DNA of 64,000 nt from Undaria pinnatifida (taxonomy: Eukaryota; Sar; Phaeophyceae; Laminariales; Alariaceae), in the NCBI GenBank assembly GCA_012845835.1, contig JABAKD010000006.1, positions 434,001-498,000 of the forward strand. The letters run 5' to 3'. Both the position numbers and the translations under genes were made by a program. This document shows positions 56,829 to 64,000 of this stretch, piece by piece. The number at the start of each line of letters is the position of its first letter. Position 1 is the stretch's first letter. The notes beneath the pieces are model-generated. The model saw only the letters and a program-made list of their open reading frames with translations. It did not search any database and had not been told where the DNA came from.

Positions 56829-57480
56829 TTGGCGGTTGTAATTGGAGCATCCAGACGCGATATCGCTAACCTCATTAAAGAACATCCTCGACCGACCGAA
56901 GCGGCGGCCGGTGCGGGATCTTCACCAGCACTCGCACAAGAAACCGCAGCTTATGAAAGGGCAAATCAAGATCTGTACGGCATGCTTTTCCTATTAACGG
57001 AGAAACCAGCATCTCTACTTGTACTCAAGCACGAGTATGAGACTGGGACGACCGGTGACGGACATAAGGCCATACAAAAGCATGTCTCGAAGTACAACAA
57101 GGTCACCGACGAAGTGATCCGGGCGAAAATGGACAAGCTCGTCATCACCAACATGGAGCAAGGAGAAGATCCGGACTCCCACTTTATGGAAAGACGCTCG
57201 CGCGCTCTGAGCTCGAGAAGATAGGCGAGATGATTTCCGACCGCAGATTCAACAACATCTGTGAACAAGGATTCACGGCGGAGTACAAGGACATCAAGAT
57301 GATGTACCGAGACCCGACTTTCGACATCGATCAGATGCAGAGCACGATGCGCCATCTTTATTTAGATGATCTTTCCCGCAACAGCGACACCAAAATCGTT
57401 GGTCGTGGCGTAGCCATGACTGCGGCATCGACATGCAGTCATCGCGGAAAGCAAGGGCACTACGCCCGCGACTGCTGAAA
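56829..57480 (+). mobile_element. Gag region of the Copia-type fossil
   Basis: Contains a UBN2/Copia-gag-like stretch (IQKHVSKYNKVTDEVIRAKM and nearby) and a CCHC zinc knuckle (CSHRGKQGHYARDC). Treated as fossil; not joined or repaired. Confidence 0.7.
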
Positions 57481-57585
57481 AAAGAAGGACGACAACGACA
57501 GCAAGTCTACTGGCGCCCACAACAAGCAGAAGAACAAGGAATCTTCAAACGGCAAGGCAGCATCCAACGTTGGAGCTGAGCACAA

Positions 57586-58701
57586 GTGGTGTTCTGTACA
57601 CAAAATTGCCTCGCTCGACGACACGGAATGCTGCAAGCAAGGAGTGCCAAGCCCACCGCAGAGTGGACGCGCTCACACTGCCTCTGCTGTACAAGGCGCG
57701 AGCACACGCCCAACGACGACGAAATGCCGTCCCTCAACTTCGACGATGGTTTCGAAGAGGGATTCACGTTTACAGGGCTGCTAGCTGGTAGCGGCAACAG
57801 GGGTGTTCACCCCAACAGCGACAAGTTCACGATGCGTGTGGACAGCGGCGCGTCGGACCACCTGATAGACGAGGAGCTGATTCCAAGACTGCAGAAAAGC
57901 ATGAGGGATTGCAAGAAGCTAAAGGATCCGAAGACCATCATGACCAACGGGAAGAAGGTGTTCGCAACAGCAACAGGTACCATCTGGGGATACATCATCG
58001 ACCAGGCTGGCGAGCGTGTTCCTGTTCCCATCTCGGCCATGTTCGTACCAGGACTGGGACGCAATGTCTTCTCCATTAAAGCAATGCAATCAGGGGTAAG
58101 CACTATCCTCGAGACTGGAAACCCCCACTTGCAGTTCGACAGCAGCACTTCGCTTCCGCTCACCCAAAACCCAGAGGACAAGGGCGCATGCTCTTACGAC
58201 GTATTCCTTCGCACCCTCGGCGATACGGCTGATACGTCATCAACGCCTGCTGTAGTTCCTGCAGCACAGACAAGCAACGACGCCAATCGAGGCGTTTTCA
58301 CCTTCATAAATATCCAAGAATTCTGCACCAACTTCAGCATAGCCATGGAGAAGACCACGACGGTATTGCGCCAACTGAAGAAGGTATCCGCGCGGTATGG
58401 ACAGAATCACGCGACCCACAAGGAGTGCACACCAACAGGCGGAAACAACACGCCTGAAGAGGCTACTGTCACGGAGACTGAGCGTCAACATGCGCGAATC
58501 CCGGACAAGCCCGAGAAAGCCATTGTCACTGAGACGGAGCGCTTTTTTGCGCTAGTCCAGGTCATGCTACACTACTACGACAACAACCTGCCGGAAAAAG
58601 AAAAGTTATCGACAACAGCCGAAGCGTCATCATCACCAGAGATTGGAGAATCGTCAACAAGGGCTGGAGCACTAGACCGCAAGAAGTTGGAGTGTCCTTG
58701 A
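57586..58701 (+). mobile_element. Protease region of the Copia-type fossil
   Basis: MRVDSGASDHLIDEELIP is the DSGAS motif typical of Copia aspartic proteases. The rest of the 371-residue frame is not recognised. Confidence 0.7.
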
Positions 58702-58959
58702 CAGGAATTACACCTGCTATTACGCCCGGGGACGCACATTCTACAACAACTGGGGCCGCACCGGATGTACCGCGTCACGAGACCGCCAGTACAAGACCCA
58801 ATCCAAGAGTCGAGGACACCTTTGACAACACGCACGCAACAGAGCATCGGGGACAACCCCACCGACCACGTGTGAAAACTTCACCTTCACCGAGAGAGAC
58901 CCGTTTCGGATCTCGGAGGAGGAAAACCAGGTGAGTAAAATCCCCAACGACATACTAAG

Positions 58960-59225
58960 ACGCCATCCACTTCACGGATCAGCATCGCCTGGAATCACTG
59001 GAACCGGAATTACCGGAGCTGGGATCTCCAAAGCATCTTCGCACAGGATCTTCGGAGCAACGTCATCTGGATCACCATAACACATCGGAGCAACTGCATC
59101 TGGGATCACTGGATTAACTTCATATTGGATCACCGGAGCATCAGCTGGAACAACAGCATCACATGGGACCATTGGAGTCGCTGGATCATCGCCATCTGGG
59201 ACTACCGGACCATTAGCTATTTTTG
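58960..59225. repeat. Imperfect short repeat (GGATCACTGGA type) inside the Copia-type element
   Basis: About twelve-base units coding ITG/ISG-like steps, e.g. GGAATCACTGGAACC, GGAATTACCGGAGC, GGGATCACTGGATT. Confidence 0.6.
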
Positions 59226-60360
59226 AGCCAAGCCCTGGAGCCAAGCTCAACAACGAAACAGACGGACAGGAGGAGGTTCACAAGCTCATGACAGCAAAAG
59301 GACAGCCATGGGCAAAACCCGAGACAGGATCTGCGGAATCAACACAAGACGACCAAGAGCCACCGGCGACATCTCCGGCCTTCGTGTACACCCGCAAGCC
59401 AACCTCAAGCTTTCTCTCCATCCTGAACGACGAGCCCATAAACATCGAGGCCAAGACGCGGAGACTGGCTGCATAATTAACAGTCGAGGCGGAGCCGATG
59501 ACGGTAATAAGTTTTGAGAGAAATAAATCTACCTACCTCTCCAACTTCAAGATGAAGTTAAGCCTGTAAGTTCAGGCGACGGACAACAGACCAAGCACAT
59601 CTAGCAACGTCTACACCAACAACGTCTACACCAACAAGGTCAAGCCACTGGAAGTGTTAAATACGTAATCTCTTTACCAAAGCTGTACGTAGTGTCGCAT
59701 GTTTTCTTTGTACGGGGCGAGCAGAGACAACGACCGGTTTTGTGCACGGTTTGGAAATTGCGAAATATCGCAGTTAGTACCAAGTAAGGTACAAGTCGGA
59801 AAGGTAATATCGACTGGACAGTTGAATCTTAATTTAACTACGCCATCTCCGGTTTTTCAGGATATATACGGCCGAAAAAACTTGCCACCTGGACAAGTAC
59901 ACACGGAAGATTAAATACACGAGAGGTGATGTCTCTCTAGATTAAGTGGTGTAAATCGCTGGCAGTGCCCATTTGTTACTTTGTTTGAGGGCGGCAGGAG
60001 CACTGGTAGGCCGTTCACTCCCATGATTGTTGCGGAATGATGAACACATTCACTGTTTTAGACTACTGCAAACATCTTCTATTTCTTGGTTGATTAACCC
60101 ATCGGAATATAGTTCACGTCTGATTATTCTGGTATTGTGATCTAGTAAGTTAACTTCCATAAATATGCAGAAGCACGTAGAGTGTCAGATCAGGATTTTT
60201 CGTGTCCGCTTGTTTTGTGTTCATCCCTCGGGTATTTTAGCAAGATGAGTTTGCTTTACGCAAAACATTTTTCCCAGTATTTATCATTGAACATTGCTGC
60301 ATGCATTTTTGTTACGGAGTTTTTCAGCATGTAACGCAGAGTGAGAAAGTGTTAACTGAA

Positions 60361-61140
60361 CGGGAGGAGGTATTAGAGATGCTACTTGTCAGTAACCACC
60401 AAGTCGCCACTTGATAACACTTAAAAGTCATCTGGTATACATTGCGAGTTGTTCGTACAACAGACAGACGTGACAAGTCTGTTAGGTGCCGTTTATCGAT
60501 GCGGTATTTAGCATGCAGAAGTCTCACCAGTAATAACTCAGTTACATGATGCACAGCCGTTTACTGGCTAATCATATCCAAAAGCTGGCACATGTAGTAC
60601 GTACGAGCAGTGGGGTGTTATCAAATAAATGCGGCGGAATAACGTACCTGGAGCAGTATTCATGGAATATGATTTTAGGCTGACTGTCGGGGCGTTGACG
60701 TAGCTAAGCTCCGAGAAGCAAACCTCAGGGAACATTCCTATAGGTACGGTAGACCACGACCAAGCCTTAGGAAACGTTGCTGTAGGTGGATCAGACAACT
60801 ACCCGTAGAGTACATCTGTCCGTAGCATACGCATTGTGCCGTCTCGATCAGGTGATGACCAGGCCCACCTCGATCACTCCATTTTGCTCACCATCAGCTC
60901 TCATCTGCTGAGCAAAAGAATCATCAATCAACATATCGGCCTGGGGTTGCCGAACAATATCTTCTCTGCCAGAGCTCTCAGCTTTTACAGGCTCACCTGA
61001 CCGTGGCCTTCGTTTGCCTCAAATCATATATATAGGCTGTGTCTTCATCGGGTCATCCGAAAGCAAGCGTACACCAGCTAAGAGCTGATACACGCCACAT
61101 GCCACCTAACGTTCAATAGGTTTTGATCATCAATAGGTTA
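60361..61140 (+). repeat. Purine tract and right LTR of the Copia-type element
   Basis: GGGAGGAGG at 60362-60370 is directly followed by TATTAGAGATGC. The LTR ends at about 61140, after which sequence diverges from the left copy. Confidence 0.85.
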
Positions 61141-62590
61141 TGGCCGTCGATAGGCGGCCCCGCCCGATCCTTGTATTGAGTGTTTTTACTTGCAGACTTC
61201 CCGGAAAGTGTATGCGTCGGTGCTGCGAAAACTCCCCAAGAGCGAAAGCGGTATGGTCAAGAGATGTAGCCGGAAGGATGCATAATGTACCGACCAAGAG
61301 CGGTCGTGTAAATGTCATGAAGAGAGATCAAGAACACAGAGAGATTCGGAGATATAGCGTGATAACATTTGTCTGGTGACGTCCTATCAGGTACCGATGT
61401 CATTTGCGTGCTTCAGTTTGAGCAAGAACACTCACGCACACAGAGAGAGGCATCATGCAGGATCGGCAATGCACCGACCTGTGCCCACAATTGGCAAGTT
61501 GCCGACCATGTGCGTGCAAAATAGACATCGGGCCAACATATGGTAATTGTCAGGGGACGTCCCCGGGTTTCCGAGGTGGATTTTTGGGCCTTTGTGTTAT
61601 TTGCGGAGTGCACGTTCAAAGGACATAGACGCTCGTATGCAGCTCGTATGCACAAGCTGACTGTTATTCTTAGCAAGAATCGTGTTGTTTTAGCTGTAAA
61701 TCGCAACCGATTCATCTAATTCAACCGGCATCGACAACACATAATGCCTTCGATTGGTGTTGGCGAATTATTCATAACGTCGTTTACCGGTCGTACTGCC
61801 GTCCTCACTGGGGAGCCGGGGGAGGGGGGCGATTGGGACTCGCTTCCCAACTCGCGTTGCTCGTTCGGTTTTCGTACATCCTAGCAGCCCATGGTAACGC
61901 TAGCATGTTCCAGCGACGATTTGATTAAAACTACCACCGCCCACTTCGTGATGATCAAAGGCACGACCGACAACAACTAACTGAAATGTTCATACGGTTA
62001 ATGACAGGCCGCTGGCTTTCTGTCGAGTTTTGGTTACTAAAACTATAACTAACTACTGCTCAGTAACCATATTCCACCTGACACCAGCTTCAACTACTGC
62101 AACTGCTACCTCTATACTATTAATAGTGATATACTAGGTAAATGAACCGACTCGCGCGACCACGGGCCCGGTGTTATCAGCTCCGAGGACTGGCTTCGTA
62201 GGTTCGGAGTGCGGTTGTCCACAATGCAATAATTTGTTCGTTATCACACGGGGAAGCGCTATGCCATCGGCCGTGAACCTAGAGCTGACCAAGCTCCGGG
62301 TTGATGCACCCGCTAAATAGTACTAAAAGGGTGCTGACACTGTTTAAATGGATGTGTTGTTTACTAGCAATTTAGGCAGTGTCCTTGGTTTCCACGAAGG
62401 GCTGCCGCGCGGGCTGTTGGTGAGAGGAGACAGCTCCACAGAGGCGGGTAATCGGTCGAAAAGCTACCACTAACAGTGCAAGCTGCATCACAGTGTGCAA
62501 GCGGCCAATGCAAGTACGACGTGGATGAGATCCAGGGGTCGGACGAATCTTGTGAAACATTCATGATAACAGAGTTGGGTTTAGAACCCA
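61141..62590. other. Intergenic, no gene recognised
   Basis: A CCGACCNNGNGCGGTCG-like motif repeats around 61285 and 61465. There is no supported coding. Confidence 0.4.
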
Positions 62591-64000
62591 TCGCCCATGC
62601 AGAAGTCACCGGTGGTGCGCGTCCCTGCCCGCGGCCTAGGGCGGCAGGCGAAGGCCCCGACGGGGCGTAAACGCCCCCACCCCGATGCCGCAATAGGTAG
62701 TCAAAACGAGTTTTCGCCATTTATGGCAGGTGTCTTATTGATTGCGAGGGTGCCTAAGGCTAACCACATAGCATCAATTGACCCCAAAATGCAAAGAACC
62801 AGTTGCCAGCTCTCCTGGGTACAGCCTAAGCATGAGCTGGCGGAACCGCTCGTTTACACTAGAGCGATCTGTCTCTAGTACCAGCCCCATCCCTGGTGCC
62901 AACGTGCGCTTATGCCTGTCACCCCCGAAACTACCATCCGGAAAGCACGGTAGTAAGCCGCGAGAGGGGCACCTTATGGGACCCAAAATTATGCAATTCA
63001 CTGAGAGCAGACACCGCACCTCCGTGGTCGAGTTGCAGCCTCAACACCTTGGAGACGATGGTCGAACGCCGCCGGTCCGGAATCTCCCCGGCCAAGAGCT
63101 CGCTAGACCTAGCCAAAATTGTCGTCAATGTCGGTGTTGAAGGTGGGGGCGGACGGTTTGTCAGGGGAGATAGCACGTGCGAAAGCATTGTGAAGAGTAC
63201 GTTCCCACCCGGGGACCCAAACCGCGAGTTTCAGGCCGCCTTGGCTGCAACGCGAATCGAAAATCATCATAATTTGGGTTTGGGCTTTTTTGTCCGAGCG
63301 CATTAGTTGTAGGGAAACGATAATCTGGTTGGGGCTCGTCGGGGGCAAGTATGTGATGCGCTCTACCTCTCGCGTATCGATATCGACGTTCCCAGACTTG
63401 ACAGCGGCTATATGTTCGGCTTTGATCCGGGAGGCGGACGCATCTACAGAGACTTGCCGACTGCGGGCGAGAACGGATGGTAACGGCTGCGAGTGGTTGT
63501 CAGAAATTGTTATTTGTTGTACCCTATCCGTAAAGGAGGCTACATCTTGCAGAGACGAACGGGGCTTGCCTCTTGTGCGGTTGCACTACTTTGACGTCAG
63601 GAGGAGGGGCCCCAATGTCCTCCCCCTCAGGAGAGTCGGAGGGTGGGCACGAGATGAAATAATCAGCCCGCCCTACCGAGGGCTGGCGGTTCGATTTGCC
63701 TCCGAAGGCCGGCTGTGCCCCCCTCCCTTGCCGCGGTGCACCGAGCCCGTGCGACACCCATTGCCACCACCACAGCTGCTATGGCCGGAGTCTCCGTGGT
63801 TGTTCCTCCCGGAACCGCCCCCCCACCGATCGCGGCCATCACCGCCGCCACCTCCACTGCGGCCGCGACCATCGTCTTCACCATCACCGCCCTCGTGGGA
63901 GCGGTTGTTGCTGGCGACTTGGGTCGTCAAACGGTCGGTGTGATCCGAAGGGGTTGGCCAGAGCACAGGCTCAGACGCTGACACGTGGCCGGTCTTCCGT
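62590..64000 (-). other. GC-rich, gene-like stretch of unknown nature
   Basis: Composition changes sharply to GC-rich. The minus strand is open in several frames, including an Asp/Gly/Arg-rich stretch (GRGRSGGGGGDGRDRWGGGS) at 63673-63984, like a nucleic-acid-binding tail, and a non-repetitive frame at 63109-63348. The plus strand has a competing 217-residue frame (63290-63943). No family recognised; it could be a host exon set or part of a mobile element running off the edge. Confidence 0.3.

Larger units (their letters stand above)
54934..61140 (+). mobile_element. Copia-type LTR retrotransposon fossil with both LTRs
   Basis: About 6.2 kb. LTRs of about 0.77 kb at each end, a PBS-like site after the left LTR, a purine tract before the right LTR, a Copia-type gag region with zinc knuckle, and an aspartic protease motif. 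No integrase or reverse transcriptase domain was recognised between protease and right LTR, and the reading frame is broken in at least a few places, so it is a dead, or non-autonomous, copy. The LTRs are about 95% alike by eye, suggesting a moderately young insertion. No clear target duplication was seen. Confidence 0.85.

Noticed and set aside
1-64000. CRISPR arrays, operons or bacterial-type signals
   Set aside because: No regularly spaced repeats with unique spacers; all genes have spliceosomal introns.

Overview
The window looks like nuclear DNA of a stramenopile, most likely a brown alga (Ectocarpus-like). The reasons are conserved eukaryotic proteins cut into many short exons by long introns, canonical GT-AG junctions, GC-rich codon use, introns full of simple repeats, and dispersed transposons. 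The lineage is an inference; no rRNA or organelle marker is present.

Four protein genes can be supported. (1) Positions 1-5419, minus strand, running off the left edge: the N-terminal part of a SKI3/TTC37-like TPR protein of the Ski (exosome cofactor) complex, four exons. (2) 17466-25288, plus strand: a mitochondrial 2-oxoglutarate/malate carrier (SLC25A11 type), six phase-matched exons, nearly complete. (3) 44281 to at least 32809, minus strand: a PolI-type 5'-3' exonuclease (PIN/FEN-like, with the GIGPK helix-hairpin), six exons found, one internal exon and the 3' end not found. (4) 44587-52227, plus strand: a 1195-residue, low-complexity, probably nuclear protein of unknown family, six phase-matched exons, head to head with gene 3 across about 305 bp.

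The rest is mobile and repetitive DNA. 5.4-17 kb holds fold-back elements, a pair of PIF/Harbinger-like MITEs (9537-10332, 15021-15806), a LINE tail (about 13600-14975) and SINE-like copies. 25.5-32.8 kb holds minisatellites and a satellite-like array. A complete-ended 3.1 kb hAT element with 8-bp target duplications (36584-39683) sits in an intron of gene 3. A broken Copia-type LTR element with both LTRs occupies 54934-61140. The last 1.4 kb is GC-rich and unassigned.

The most unusual feature is that three of the four genes carry degenerate local copies of their own exon/intron junctions ('ghost exons'): a 170-bp and a 240-bp tandem array in SKI3, at least eight exon fragments in the carrier gene, and three to four in the unknown gene. 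Several are separated from the real exon by an expanded simple repeat, such as (AACCC)n or (ACAACT)n. This points to a continuing local duplication process acting on exon-acceptor segments, and some copies keep splice sites.
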